Below are positions 1 to 11,499 of a stretch of 64,000 nucleotides of DNA, piece after piece. The notes under the pieces are model-generated. The model made no database searches. It worked only from the letters and a program-made list of their open reading frames with translations, and was not told the DNA's origin. The number at the start of each line of letters is the position of its first letter. The first letter of the stretch is position 1. Position numbers and translations under genes: made by a program. The DNA is from Tachypleus tridentatus (taxonomy: Eukaryota > Arthropoda > Merostomata > Xiphosura > Limulidae): the NCBI RefSeq assembly GCF_004210375.1, contig NC_134830.1:44335094-44399093 (forward strand), written 5' to 3'.

Positions 1-49
1 CCAAACTTCACCGTTGGGACAAAACACTGAGGTAATAAGCGTTCTCCAG

Positions 50-312
50 GCATCACTCATACCCAAAGAGTGGAAGAACGTGTAACGAGACTCGTTGCTT
101 CACAGAACCGATTTCCATTACTCCACTGTCCAAGTGTGCCTTACTCCATGCCAATGGAGGTGTGTATTTGTGAATACCCGTCTTATCTTAGCATGGAATA
201 TTGTAATATTCAGTTATTTGATTTACTAAGCGATCATGTAAGAAGTATAGATCCGGATGTATATTTTCATATAAAGTACCTCTCACAATTGTGTCGAAGT
301 GCATATAAATAA
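50..312 (+). CDS. Candidate terminal coding exon, unidentified
   Basis: An open frame runs from a possible splice acceptor (AG at 48-49 after a short pyrimidine run) to a TAA at 310-312, giving about 87 residues. The peptide is cysteine-bearing and not low in complexity, with segments such as VCICEYPSYL and IDPDVYFHIKYLSQLC. No in-frame start is needed if this is a last exon; the GTG at 70 is unlikely to be a start. I recognise no family. The upstream part of the gene would lie outside the window. Codon choice looks less random than in the surrounding AT-rich DNA, but a chance open frame of this length is possible. Confidence 0.35.
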
Positions 313-316
313 GTTA

Positions 317-632
317 AATAAATACAACTCCTTCATCTCACGTGTTCAACAATGTAGTGTAAACCAATATGCAGACTGAATCAATAAATACAACTCCTTT
401 ATTTCATATATTCAACCCAAGTGTTGACTCAAACCATGAGGACAACTCGTTCATTTCCTGTATTTAACAATCCATTTGTAAACCAATGTGCTAACTCAAA
501 CAATAAATACAAGTCGATCATCTCCTGTATTGAACAATCCAGTGGTAAACCAATGCGCTGACTCAAACAATAAATATAACTCGTTCATCACCAATATTCA
601 ACAGTCCAGTGGTAAACCAATGTGATGACTCC
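317..632 (+). repeat. Degenerate ~66 bp tandem repeat, about 5 copies
   Basis: Units start with AATAAATACAACTC and contain CAACAATCCAGTGGTAAACC. Copies begin near 317, 384, 440, 501 and 568, and the second is shortened. It starts just after the candidate exon stop, so it would lie in or near a 3' UTR. Confidence 0.75.
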
Positions 633-1091
633 AGCGTTTTGAACTTTTTGTGATACATCAACTTAAACGAGCCGTTAGCAACTTGCGGAAAATCTAGTTT
701 CCTCCTCTAAAGCGGGATATTGGACTTCAAACTATATCCTATGAAATTCTTTAAATCGATAGGGAAGAAATTTGTAACGTGTGATTGGTAGATGAAGAGA
801 CACTCGAGCAAGAGATTACATTTCACTCACAGGTTCACTAACTTGATTCACGACTGCAATTTATTCTGATATGGGTGGCTAAAGTTGAAGCAGGATCCAT
901 GATGTATTATAATCGTTAAAGCTACTTGCATAAAATGGACAAAGTGCAGAGCACTCGAAAAGAGCTAAAATTGGTTCAGAAATATAACTTGATTTTTGCA
1001 ACGCTACTGCCTGTTTCTAACTTATGTAAGAGTGTTAGGATAAACCAAGTCAGGTCTATCTAATTGTCTTTATTATACTATTTAAAAGTGT
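633..1091. other. Unannotated AT-rich interval
   Basis: I see no coding frame, repeat or RNA gene here. Confidence 0.5.
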
Positions 1092-1103
1092 TCTATTTTC
1101 ACT

Positions 1104-1350
1104 GCCCCGGCATGACCAAGCGTGTTAAGGTTTGAATCCCCGTCGCACCAACATGCTCGCCATTTCAGCCGAGGGGGCGTTATAATGTGACTGTCAATCC
1201 CACTATTCGTTTGTAAAAGAGTAGCCCAAGAGTTGGCGGTGGGTGGTGATGACTAGCTGCCTTCCTTCTAGTCTTACACTGCTAAATTAGGGACGGCTAG
1301 CGCAGATAGCCTTCGAGTAGCTTTGCGCGAAGTTCAAAACAAACAAACAA
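1104..1350 (+). mobile_element. SINE-A copy, anticodon arm deleted
   Basis: This is a tRNA-derived SINE: a head with CCCGGCATGACCAAG and GAATCCCCGTCGCACCA, the conserved body, and an AAAC-rich 3' tail. The head jumps from the D-arm to the T-arm, losing the anticodon arm. It is flanked by the 10 bp direct repeat TCTATTTTCA at 1092-1101 and 1352-1361, which marks a retrotransposed insertion. Confidence 0.9.
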
Positions 1351-1361
1351 CTCTATTTTCA

Positions 1362-1934
1362 GTAAGTTTTATCTATTTTAACTAATAATCTAGAGTTAAC
1401 TAATAAACGCGTGGTTTTAGTTTAGGGTTTTAGTTACTACAATTGTGAATTATTCTGCAAACAATAAAAATGCTTAATAAAATTACACAGTACATTACAT
1501 TACAATTAAAGGCATTTAGTATATATTTACTACAGCCAACGAAGCTTCTATGATATTTGTAAATTCATCTAATTGACTGGATTTTTGTTTTAGAACTCTC
1601 GGTGTTTTCTAGCTAAATTTGACATATGTTCTAATCGCAAACATCAAAATAATTTATTATTAAAAACTATGCATATTTTTTTTACATACTTAACCGTTAG
1701 TATGGAAGCTAGAATGAGAATTTCTCTAGTTTAATGGAGGTAAACGTAGGACTAAAAATACGTTAAAAACAACTAATAGCCGTAATCACCATAATTCTGA
1801 GAAATGTAGTTATAAAATTTTAAAACTAAAATTAATGTCAATATTTTAACCAATGTGTTCAATGCAAAAGCAGTGACGAACATTTATTCAAAGGAATGTT
1901 CTTTGCTATACATCGCTGTCTTTATTCAACGCTT
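1362..1934. other. Unannotated AT-rich interval
   Basis: I see no supported gene or repeat. Short open frames here run into the following SINE. Confidence 0.5.
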
Positions 1935-1945
1935 ACGGCTTTCAA

Positions 1946-2236
1946 ATGGCCCGGCACGGCCAGGTGGGTTAAGGCGTTCGACTCGTAATCCGAGGGTCGC
2001 GGGTTCGAATCCCAGTCGCACCAAACATGCTCGCCCTGTTAGCCGTGGGGGCGTTATAATGTGACGGTCAATCCCACTATTCGTTGGTAAAAGAGTAGCC
2101 CAAGAGTTGGCGGTGGGTGGTGATGCCTTCCCTCTAGTCTTACACTGCAAAATTAGGGACGGCTAGCACAGATAGCCTTCGAGTAGCTTTGTGCGAAATT
2201 CAAAAACAAACAGTTTTGCGCGAAATTAAAAAAAAA
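1946..2236 (+). mobile_element. SINE-A, near full length, with 11 bp target duplication
   Basis: A complete head has tRNA-like A and B boxes (box B GGTTCGAATCC) and CGT at the anticodon position. The conserved body follows, with a tail in which the TTTGCGCGAAATT segment occurs twice before an A-run. The direct repeat ACGGCTTTCAA occurs at 1935-1945 and 2237-2247. Confidence 0.95.
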
Positions 2237-2247
2237 ACGGCTTTCAA

Positions 2248-2913
2248 GCAGTTATGTAGAGTAACTAAACGGTAAGAATTTGATGTTCGATTTATGCAGA
2301 AGTCAGGTCCTAGAAAGTCATTGTGGTGCTTTGTGCTCAAACAAAAAGTAATAAATTAAAACTGGAAATGGTGTCTAGGGTTATACATCTCCTACACGAC
2401 TATAACATTAGGAATTAAAAAGTTACGAGATGAACAATCTTCGAACAGTCTGAAAACATTCAAACAGAACGAACGTGGTGTTTTGTAGAGCTTCTAATCA
2501 TTCTTTCATTCCACATAGACTGCTTTGATAAGAAATATCACTAACAGATATCATTGGGATTACGGCCGAAAACGTTGCAAGGGTGTTCAGTTCAGGAAAC
2601 AATGTATTATACTTATTATGAGTAAAAATGGAAGACAAGTATATAATATCAATTGTAATAAATATTGGGCTAATTTTTAGCTCTGATATTTATCCTTTTT
2701 TATGCATCTAATTCTTTTACTGTGTTGGTTCATAACTAAGACATCTTTTATTTAAAAAATGTCATTAAAATATTCAAGCTAAAGAGTTCTTGGTTATTTA
2801 GGGGTCCGTCTTGTCAACTGGCTCTTGGCGTTTATGAAACCTTCAATGAAAGCACCTTTCATTATCATTTTAACATAATTTAATGTGTTTCGATTTTTTG
2901 TGCTATGTGTAAG
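2248..2913. other. Unannotated AT-rich interval
   Basis: I see no coding frame or repeat. The pyrimidine-rich stretch just before 2914 could be a splice acceptor for the next entry. Confidence 0.45.
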
Positions 2914-3111
2914 AAAAGAAATAAAACAACCAAACCTGGGAATCAAAAGAATGACAAAACGAAACATGGTTACAACAACTCATCTGATATTCCCGATGAG
3001 TCTATTAAATTTTGCGATTACTTAGTCTTAGAAGCTTTTAGCAGATTAGTTTTGGAAACAAGAAATATTCTTATTGAAAAAGACACGTTATGGGTTAAGA
3101 AATTCTATTAG
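2914..3111 (+). CDS. Candidate coding exon, unidentified
   Basis: An open frame follows a plausible acceptor (a T-rich tract ending TAAG at 2910-2913) and stops with TAG at 3109-3111, giving 65 residues. The first third is Lys/Asn-rich (KKRNKTTK). The rest is a mixed, helix-like segment (IKFCDYLVLEAFSRLVLETR) with alternating hydrophobic positions. An ATG at 2905 lies in the same frame, so a short single-exon reading is also possible. I do not recognise the family, and support is limited to open frame, composition and acceptor. Confidence 0.35.
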   Translation, partial: KRNKTTKPGNQKNDKTKHGYNNSSDIPDESIKFCDYLVLEAFSRLVLETRNILIEKDTLWVKKFY

Positions 3112-4733
3112 AAAGCTCCTTCAAATCTATAAAACCTAGGGAACCTAATCAGAGAATTTCAGGTCCATCAGTTAATTTAAGTCCTTTAAGTATAGTCCTG
3201 CAGTGTGTCAGAGTATTAAGTATACGGACTTACAAAGTTAAAATAAGTGTTCGATTACCCGTGTTGTACAGACCGAAGATATCCAGTTGTGTAGTTCTCT
3301 GATGAAACACGACACATAAGGACACAAACACTATATATTTATATCGTACTGAACTGCTTCGTTTAACTTTACTATAAATTTACTTCAAGCAGGAAGACAT
3401 AACCTACATACAAAACTCTTTTCCAGGTGCAATAATACAGAGTTACAAAAATAACATCAAAATTATATTGGACTATCTGCTACGTCCACCGTGGGGAATA
3501 AAACTCCGGATTTAAGTGTTAGCGTTCGGCACTAACTAGTAAAGTTGGTCGATTTTGTGTGAGATGCTGTTTCCGACGGTTTGTTTATCATGTAATGCAC
3601 AATGTTTCTGTCTTTGTCGTTATCTTGGACAAAAATAAATGATTTAAGAGCATTTTTAAACACATTTACATGAGAGAACACTGAGAATTGTAACTTATAT
3701 TAATTACACAATGGCTTACTTTCGAAAGAGCCATTTAACTTCGTAATAGGGATATTAAAGTATTTAGGCTAGGATATAGTGAGATGGGAATACATTATTA
3801 GTACAAAATACTTGAAATAATCGTGAGATTTGAAAAAACTAAGGTAAAGAAAGCTTGAACTAATACTTTACATTCTATTGACTTTTGATGTTTCATTAAT
3901 ACAAGAAAAATTCCTTAAATTTACATTAATTGATTAATGCTATAGATATAAAAGCTTAAAGCTTGTCATTGTAAATATTTAGACAACGCTGTGTTGAAAT
4001 GTTTCTCAGATAATTCCACACATCAGTAGGTAACAGTGTTAAAAATGGAAACACCTATACTCGTTGTACTGTTTATATCAAATAATTATTGAGTTGTTTT
4101 ATTTTGGAATTATTAGAAACTTTTAAGTTAAAAGTTACCATAGTAATCCAGTTTAAATTACTGTTCTCCGTTTATACAATTCTTTCTGAAAACACAAAGA
4201 ACAACAAATGTCTCACTACAATATCTACGTGACATTCTGTAACATTGACATTTCTGAGATTAGTTAACACCTCATGAGCAGACTTGACGTAGTAAGCTGT
4301 ATTTGATCTAAGGCCATATAACTTTACTGAGCTTAAATCATACCTATAACGCTGGACAAAATCCCATTGTAAAAATAAATTAAAATGTCAAATAAATGGA
4401 TAAAGAAAGTATTAATGAAGTATGACAATACAGGATTTTAACCAAAGCACGTGCGGAGATATCCACATGTACGGTCGAACCGTTATGCTGTAGTCTTTAA
4501 TAAAATATTGGTTTTACCACTATAAGTTATTGTTTTCATATACGCTACATAAATCAGGCCTACCACCTTTCAGATCTCCTTTAGTCTGATAATAGGACGA
4601 TTTTATCTATGGGTTTTACTATTAGAATATCGCTGTCTTGATGGCTAAGATATTTGTATCCTAATTATTATCGACCTAATTTTTTTTAATACATGCGCAC
4701 TATGAAGACTTGAATTGATCTCGCCTTCTATTC
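3112..4733. other. Long AT-rich interval with one SINE-B scrap
   Basis: The only recognisable piece is a worn SINE-B tRNA-like fragment on the minus strand at about 3478-3538 (CCACCGTGGGGAATAAAACTC). I see nothing else. Confidence 0.45.
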
Positions 4734-4757
4734 CACGTGATTGGACCGTATATAAAA
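4734..4757 (+). promoter_or_regulatory. Possible core promoter: E-box, inverted CCAAT, TATA box
   Basis: CACGTG (4734-4739), ATTGG (4740-4744, an inverted CCAAT) and TATATAAAA (4749-4757) occur in a spacing typical of RNA polymerase II promoters. No convincing coding exon follows within 1 kb, so the assignment is weak. Confidence 0.3.
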
Positions 4758-5852
4758 CAATGAAAAGACGTCATAAATCTCTACCTCTCTATCAAACTAA
4801 ACTATCACATCGAAAACAAAAATAAATGAATAAATCACACGTGCGACACAGAAACGAGAAAGTTTTCCTTAGGTTTAGTCTGTGACTTGTTATTAAGTAC
4901 TGGACAAAAAACAGAATATAAGTAAAATTAATTTCAGATAAGACAAGACTAAAAAACCATTGTTGTAAAAACTTTTAATGATTTCCTCAGCTAATTTTTT
5001 GGGCTAATCAGGCATATGATGGAGCGTCGCGTCATTTTAAATACAAATAATTAGTCATCAATACATATCTTTGTGGAGTTTTTTTTATTATTATTAAGTC
5101 ACAGATACTTGAAGCAACTGTGGTAGTTTTAATATCGTAAAGCTCGGAATATTTTATTGCAGTACTCAAAACTGTAATCCATTTGTTATGAAAATGTTCT
5201 AAGTCTGTAAGTAGGAATGTAAAAAACATTACTGTGGCGAATATGTTCTTATATCCTTACGGCAACGTTCTAACTTAGCTTTAATTCAGGATTTGCATAA
5301 GAGTATTGGAATGTTTGTTTCTTTGTAACTCGCCAAACTGCATGTCTGAAGTTACGCAGCAGTCCCAATACTTATATAGTTCTAATAAAGTTTATTTAAT
5401 TAGTTTTAGTTTTTATTTGATATGTTATTAAGCTTATGCTCTCTAGCTGTTTCTATCATTTGCTGATGACGCTGAACTCTGAACTTTAAACCTTTGTTGA
5501 TACCTGTTTCGTAATCACAGTTCATGTCGATATGCAGCAGTCCTTATTAAATGTGCTTAAAAATCTTGTTGCACTTTAGACTTAGCGATTTTAAAACTTA
5601 TAGGTCTTACTGACATAGCTTAGAGACTGTTTCTCCTTCCACATCAGCAATATGTTTTGGTTACATGTGTAGCTACCAGGTGGATTTTCATTACTATCGC
5701 TCTTTCAATGCTTGTTTGACCATTCTATAAACACTTTGCATTGAAATTGATTATCATATATAAATATAGTATAAGCTCATTCATCTAGAAAAATAATACA
5801 ATAACAGCCCCTCACCTTCGAAAAAATATTGAGTTATTTTCAATGAATAGGT
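4758..5852. other. Unannotated AT-rich interval
   Basis: There is no coding frame with supporting features, and I recognise no repeat. Confidence 0.45.
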
Positions 5853-5926
5853 CAGACAACCACAGGACAGAAAAGTAAAGCCAGAGAAAAAGCTACAGAC
5901 AACCACAGGACAGAAAAGTAAAGCCA
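5853..5926 (+). repeat. 31 bp direct duplication
   Basis: An identical 31 bp block (starting CAGACAACCACAGGACAG) occurs at 5853-5883 and 5896-5926, separated by 12 bp. Confidence 0.9.
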
Positions 5927-6765
5927 AATCTATTCGTTGTGTCTTAAGTTTAGAATTAACTAATCATCAATTCCCTACAACTAGATATAAGAATACAATT
6001 GCTTTTGTTGGAATGAAGGATATTATGCAAAGTTAAAGTGTTACTACAGGCAGCTATCTGGAAGTTATAAACAAAACCTATCCTCTAAAGTTGGTACTAT
6101 CTTTTCATATTGTTCAAACACTTGTATGAAAAACGAGTGAGATTTTGAATAGCATTGTTCGAACATATCAATGGATAACAACTCAGGACTAACTTATTTC
6201 GTAGCTGAGCGTAACAGTACCACATAAAGAAGCATTCTTAATGGTTAATAATTTTACATATATTGAAAACCGTGGTGTTCATCAGAGCGTTTGTACGTCT
6301 CCCATTTGAAAATCTGAGCACACAGGCTATTCTCAGTATCCACTTTTGAAATGGTTGGGGAACAAACATGAATAATGTTGATGTCAAATTTTATTTCGCA
6401 AGCAGAATATTCTAAACCAAATTATTAGGTATTAATCAGACTATCATTCACATTAAAAAATGTTATTTCTTCTGGACACTTCGTTTCCTAAATACTGCAC
6501 TATTTCTTTCTACATTGTTTCTTCCGGAAATAATAGTTGTCATGGCAGCTGTCGTGGATGAAACAGACAGTGAAAACAATTGCTTTTGATTAATGTTACT
6601 TATCACTTTGGGAAAAAAAATTAAATCATATTTATCCCTTGTAGTTATCAAGTATTGTTGAAGTTATGTGATAACAAAGCTGGTCACGTTGTAAGTAAAA
6701 ACAACACATCTTGCTGGGAACAATGTTAGTAAACATAAATGTTTGTGTTGGCATTAAATAATCAA
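5927..6765. other. Unannotated AT-rich interval
   Basis: I see no supported feature before the TATA-like motif at 6766. Confidence 0.45.
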
Positions 6766-6792
6766 TATAAAAGGTGTTCTCGACTGTCAGTT
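6766..6792 (+). promoter_or_regulatory. TATA-like plus initiator-like motif
   Basis: TATAAAAGG at 6766-6774 is followed by TCAGTT at 6787-6792, which resembles the arthropod initiator. The spacing is a little short, and the following DNA is a minisatellite rather than an obvious exon. Confidence 0.25.
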
Positions 6793-6867
6793 ACTTAAAT
6801 GTATAACATTTTTCTTGCATTTCAATTCGAAAGACAAATACATCGATAGAACAAAGATAAAAATATC

Positions 6868-7285
6868 TGGATACAATTATATTATATATTATCAGTCAGT
6901 GAGTTTTACATAATGGATACAATTATATTATCAGTCAGTGAGTTCTACATTATGGATCAATTCAGAATTATATTACTAGTCAGTGAGTTTTACATAATGG
7001 GTCTATTCAGAATTATAATACCAGTCAGTGAGTTCACATATTGGATCAATTCAGAATTATATTGCCAGTCAGTGAGTTTTACATAATGGATCTATTAAGG
7101 ATTATATTACCAGTCAGTGAGTTTTACATAATGGGTGTATTCAAAATCATATTAATATTCAGTGAGTTTCAAATATTGAGTTTATTCAAAATCATATTAC
7201 TATTCAGTGAGTTTGACACAATGGGTCTATTCAAAATCGTATTTCCAGTCAGTGAATTTGACACAATGGGTCTATGTTATCTCGT
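6868..7285 (+). repeat. 45 bp minisatellite, about 9 copies, open in one frame
   Basis: Units contain ATTCAGAATTATATTACCAG and CAGTGAGTTTTACATAATGG. Near 6868-7040 copies vary in length. From 7041 the period is 45 bp, so 7041-7304 reads as 15-residue peptide repeats (core ILPVSEFYIM). I treat it as non-coding minisatellite DNA: the open frame follows from the period being a multiple of three, and no start context or splice site supports expression. Confidence 0.85.
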
Positions 7286-7304
7286 ATATCGATATCATTA
7301 CTAA

Positions 7305-7689
7305 CCGAGAAATACCTGTTGTAAAGATGTGTTAGCAATAAAATAAATATTTGTCTAAAGAATAAACAACTTAACAAATAGACATTACAGGTTAATTCAT
7401 TTAATTATAAATGTAAGCTTACAGGGAGGTTAGAATATTAGATGTTTAATATAAAAAACAAATGTTCACCTATTTTGTTTAACAGGGTGTGACAAAAGGT
7501 AAATTTTAAACTATACAAATAGCGTTGATTCTCTCTAAGTAATTTCATGATAAATATTCTGTAGTACTAAACGGATCAGCCTAAGCTTGGTGGACGTGAG
7601 AAAGCATATGAGGCTAAACATCAACTTATTTAAACATAAAACGTTATAAACGATTAGAGAAATAACGAAAAGGTGAGAAAAATAAAGAG
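7305..7689. other. Unannotated AT-rich interval
   Basis: I see no supported feature. Confidence 0.4.
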
Positions 7690-7699
7690 GGAGATTTTT

Positions 7700-7797
7700 T
7701 AAAGTGATGAAACTTTGTGTCTCCACAACAGACAGTTGCCGTCCAATCTATAGAGTTTCATCATGGGTGCTCTGCCTAAACAACCTATCAAATAATA
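7700..7797 (+). mobile_element. Relative of the foldback repeat at 20700, internally deleted
   Basis: It contains TGATGAAACTTTGTG, GTCTCCACAACAG, CAGTTGCCGTCCAATCTA and then TTTCATCATGGGTGCTCTGCC, followed by TAAACAACCTATCAAA. The same blocks occur in the same order at 20700-20815, where they form a hairpin. Here most of the left arm is missing. Confidence 0.65.
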
Positions 7798-7799
7798 TA

Positions 7800-8162
7800 T
7801 TTTAAGGTGTTGGCAATATGTATGGAATGTCATCTTTGCAGGTTTATACTTTACATTTTGGTTTTATTGCAATTACAAACATTGATACATAAATATCACT
7901 TTCATCTTTTATTTGTGAAGTCTGTAATCTCACGCTTGTGTTCGTTTAGCTTTTCATACCTCATCATATCGAGTGCTCTGAGCGTTATTGTGATTTAAAT
8001 CCCTGTATGTTGATTTTTGAAGATAAATTGTGATTATTTTCTATATCCCATTTATTTTTATTAATTACCTAATGTAGGCTCAAAGCTCAGTATTTTAAAC
8101 TCTTAAACAGTAGATTATTTTTATCAAATTCGTGTTGATGTATAGCTTATTTCGGTTTGGCT
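7800..8162. other. Unannotated AT-rich interval
   Basis: I see no supported feature. Confidence 0.4.
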
Positions 8163-8430
8163 TGTTTTCAATTTCGCGCAAAGATACACGAGAGCTATCT
8201 GCACTAGCCGTCCCTAATTTAGCAGTGTAAGACTAGAGGAAAGACAGCTAGTCATCACCACCCACCGCCAACTCTTGGGCTACTCTTTTACAAACGAATA
8301 GTGGGATTAACCGTCACATTATAGCGCCCCCACGGTTGAAAATGCAAGCATGTTTGGTATGACGAGGATTTGAACTCGCAACCCTCAGATTACGAATCAA
8401 ACGCCTTAACCCACCTGGTCATGCCGGGCC
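8163..8430 (-). mobile_element. SINE-A, near full length
   Basis: On the minus strand, head (GGCCCGGCATGACCAGGTGG), body and 3' end (GCGCGAAATTG) are all present. The head is mutated at several tRNA-like positions. No clear target duplication survives. Confidence 0.92.
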
Positions 8431-9049
8431 AAAGATTATTTTATAGTCAGGCTTTAAAGTTTTATGGTAAATACCGAAACCAATGACAACCAGCGCGGGT
8501 TCCAAGCCAGCTTAGCCCACTCATTGCTTAGAAAAAATTGTAAAGTGTTTTGAAAGCTAAACAAAAGTAAAAAAATGAACTGGATTTATCTCAGTTCACT
8601 TTAGGAACTACACCTATGTAACTCTTTGTGTTAAATACATTTTTTAAGCTACGTAATTGTTTCTAAATACGTTTTTAAGTTTTGTAACTGTTTTTTTGAG
8701 TTACTGTTTAGCAAACTCATGGCATTTCTATTATCTGTTTAATTACAGTTTCATATGTTTCTCTTCTGTGTTTTGAAGGTATAAAATAGTAAAAAAGGCT
8801 TCTGTGAAGAAAACGTATTATAATTTATTTCTCTAATATTATTCACCTTTTAAACTGGTACAGGTAAAAAAAATACTGAGGCTCTCAATGTCTTTTCCTC
8901 GAGTTGTCAATGAGAAATCACTATGAACAAGACATGTGGGAATGTTTTTGTGTGTATAAGTACCATTGCAATTAGGCATAACTTACATATTATAAATGCA
9001 CATGTAAGTCTAAATATAGTCTTTTCACAATGACTAAACCATCCCCAAT
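8431..9049. other. Unannotated AT-rich interval
   Basis: I see no supported feature. Confidence 0.4.
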
Positions 9050-9175
9050 GGCACGTGGTATTTCTGCAGACTAACTCTACAAATCGGGTTTTGATATCCG
9101 TGGTGGGAAGAGCTTTGTACTTAGCTTTACAAATAAACCTTCCCCTTGATGGGCTCAACAGATAGCCTGATGATA
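9050..9175 (+). mobile_element. Worn SINE-B copy
   Basis: Recognisable blocks are CGGGTTTTGATATCCGTGGT and GAGCTTTGTACTTAGCTTTAC. Divergence is high, so this is an old copy. Open frames over it are artefacts. Confidence 0.6.
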
Positions 9176-9302
9176 TAAGAAAAACACACGCACACACACA
9201 AATAAACTAAACTATTTTAAATTAAGAGAAAAGTCGACTTTCAGTTTTCTCCATTTTCCACTGAGAAATTAAATTTCACTGTATATCAAACCAAGAACAA
9301 GC

Positions 9303-9450
9303 GTAGATTATCCAGCAATGCTATTTTGTAAACTAAGGGGGTAGATTATCCAGCATTGCTATTTTGTAAACTAAGGGGTAGATTATCCAGCATTGCTATT
9401 TTGTAAACTAAGGGGTAGATTATCCAGAATTGCTATTTTGTAAACTAAGG
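9303..9450 (+). repeat. 37 bp tandem repeat, 4 copies
   Basis: The unit TAGATTATCCAGCATTGC...TTGTAAACTAAGGGG is repeated four times with two or three base changes. Confidence 0.95.
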
Positions 9451-10189
9451 GGTTTATTTTTATCTGCTGAGTTCTTCATTGAAACTATTTTCAGTTCAAA
9501 TTTCATTTAAGTTTAGGTTATGTCCCCATGTTCCGAGATGTTGACAAGATAGCACAGTACGATGTCAAGCTTACTGCCAGAAGAAATATATATAGTACTG
9601 CCACCAACCTGCAATAACTCTATTAAAACTTAGATAGCCACTCAGTAGATCAGCCCTAATTCCTACTTTCATTCTAATGAAAACTGAATATCAACGCTAG
9701 TTGACGAACATATTCCACATTTCTTCAGATTTACCTATATTTGTTTGCAGCTAATTCTGCCTCCTGGCGGTTCAATGCTAATTTTGAGGAGTTATAACAA
9801 ACTATTATTATATAAAATTGCGGATTTATCATACATATGCTGCGTTATACAACATTATACCCTTTATATAGCTGATATTTGACATTTTAAGAAATGTATT
9901 TTCTTTCTTTTTCTTCAAGGATGTTCTAATGACAAGGAAGATTATTCCTTGAAATGTCTTCCTTCCCGAATTAATAACAAATAATACTAGATCAGGATTC
10001 TCAGTTACAACTAGCTAATAAACGTCGGATTTTATACGTAATTACATGTTGTGTTAAGACTAATATTGAGTTCGTAATTATTATAATTAATTGTGAATTA
10101 AATATACTCTAGATCTAATTTTTGTGGTTCAAAATATATTCGTGAAAGTCGCGTTCGATGTCCATTTAATAAGCTTTACCGATTTAAAT
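9451..10189. other. Unannotated AT-rich interval
   Basis: I see no supported gene. Confidence 0.4.
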
Positions 10190-10268
10190 TTACACCTGTC
10201 TTCCCTCAGCAATTTCCACTTATACCTGTCTTCCCTCAACGATTTAAACGTATACCTGTCTTCCCTTA
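10190..10268 (+). repeat. ~31 bp tandem repeat, 2.5 copies
   Basis: The core TATACCTGTCTTCCCTCA recurs at 31 bp spacing three times. Confidence 0.8.
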
Positions 10269-10494
10269 CAACACTTCAAAGTTGGTTGTTGTTGTTTTTT
10301 CGGTTTTACGACTGGTTTTGTTTATTTTTTTACATTTATAATGAACGTTAATTTTTGGAAGCGTAATTATCCTATATTAAACAAACTAAAAATGCTACTC
10401 ATAGATTCCGCTATCAAGTTGAGGTTGAGTTTTAAAAATACTGCACTGCTGGAATTAATTATTACTGCTTTAAAAGCAAGACGTTGTTCCATTT

Positions 10495-10745
10495 CGACCC
10501 GGCATGGCCAGGTGATTAGGGATGTTGACTCGTAAGCTGCGGGCTGTGGGTTCGAATCTCCATTCTACCAAACATACTCGCCCTTTCAACCATGAGGGCG
10601 TTATTATGTTACGGTCAATCCGCTATTCATTAATAAAAGAGTAGCCCAAGAGCTGTTGTTGGGCAGTGATGACAAGCTGTCTCTCATTGCTAAATTAGGG
10701 ACGACTAACTCAGATAGCTCTTGTGTAGCTTTAAGCAAAATTATT
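10495..10745 (+). mobile_element. SINE-A, diverged
   Basis: The head is GACCCGGCATGGCCAGGTGA with GGTTCGAATCTCC, followed by a shortened body (the CTTCCCTCTAGTCTTACA block is partly lost) and an A-rich end. Confidence 0.88.
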
Positions 10746-11171
10746 AAAGGAGTAGTAAAAAAAATTTCTATCTCTCAAGAGAATATTTTAATCGACTACT
10801 ACTTTTTCTGTCCTCTGTCTGATGTACTGTATATTATGTATACTTTGAACGCCATAATTAAGAGATAAGAAAGCTTTATCTTAGATCTATTTGTACAATA
10901 CTTGATACCATTGGACTTCAGGAATACAAACGAATTAATAGAGTAAACTCGATAGAACCTAGTTGCAATATTCGCTACATTATCAATTTCAAAATAGTTC
11001 ATGTTTAATTTCAATTAAGAGTATGGATTGCTGTATAAAAAAATAACCAGATGAATAAAATACTTGTTATTATTTTCGAAGGTTAAACTTCTATAGTTTT
11101 AAAACATATTTTATTAGAAAGAGAACAGGATCTACGATTTCTACTTATGTGTTTTTTTAAAGAACATTTAC

Positions 11172-11402
11172 CTGTTTTCTTCCTCTTAAGAGACTGGCTA
11201 CTTCTAGACCATGACACTCGTCTAGTTCATGATGATCCAACTTCAATTTTTCAATTTCTCTAACAGCAAACTTCAACAGAGCATCAAGTTCTGCTTGATC
11301 TATATTATCTACGTCGAAATGTTTTATAACATTCTGTTCGCTAAGACCAGACCCAACACTACCAGCTATCAGTATAAATAGCAACATGGTCGCGGTTAGC
11401 AT
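11172..11402 (-). CDS. First coding exon of a secreted protein, family unknown
   Basis: An ATG at 11402-11400 has A at -3 and opens a 77-codon frame. A second in-frame ATG (11387-11385) sits in ACCATG. Residues 1-19 form a classical signal peptide (MLLFILIAGSVGSG core), so the protein should enter the secretory pathway. The mature part begins near LSEQNVIKHFDVDNIDQ and continues as a charged, probably helical segment with one Cys, ending LLRGRKQ. The exon ends in CAG followed by GTAAAT at 11171, a good phase-0 splice donor. The frame is open upstream to 11552, but that part lies beyond the likely transcription start (TATAAG at 11505-11500). The FDVDN stretch faintly recalls EF-hand secreted proteins; I would not assign it. 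The next exon was not found in the window. Confidence 0.65.
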
Positions 11403-11499
11403 ACTCTCAGGTAGAATTTTAGTGGTCACGTGCTGAAGACAACGCTGTCTGCTAACGCGTGCGTCTGAAGTTGTGAAGTGAATGTCAAGTTCTTTAGTC

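Noticed and set aside
1855..2150. Open frames across SINE copies (also at 30151-30342, 34730-34933, 46412-46597, 51973-52273, 56042-56443 and 63531-63752)
   Set aside because: They follow SINE sequence in arbitrary frames and recur wherever the SINE occurs.
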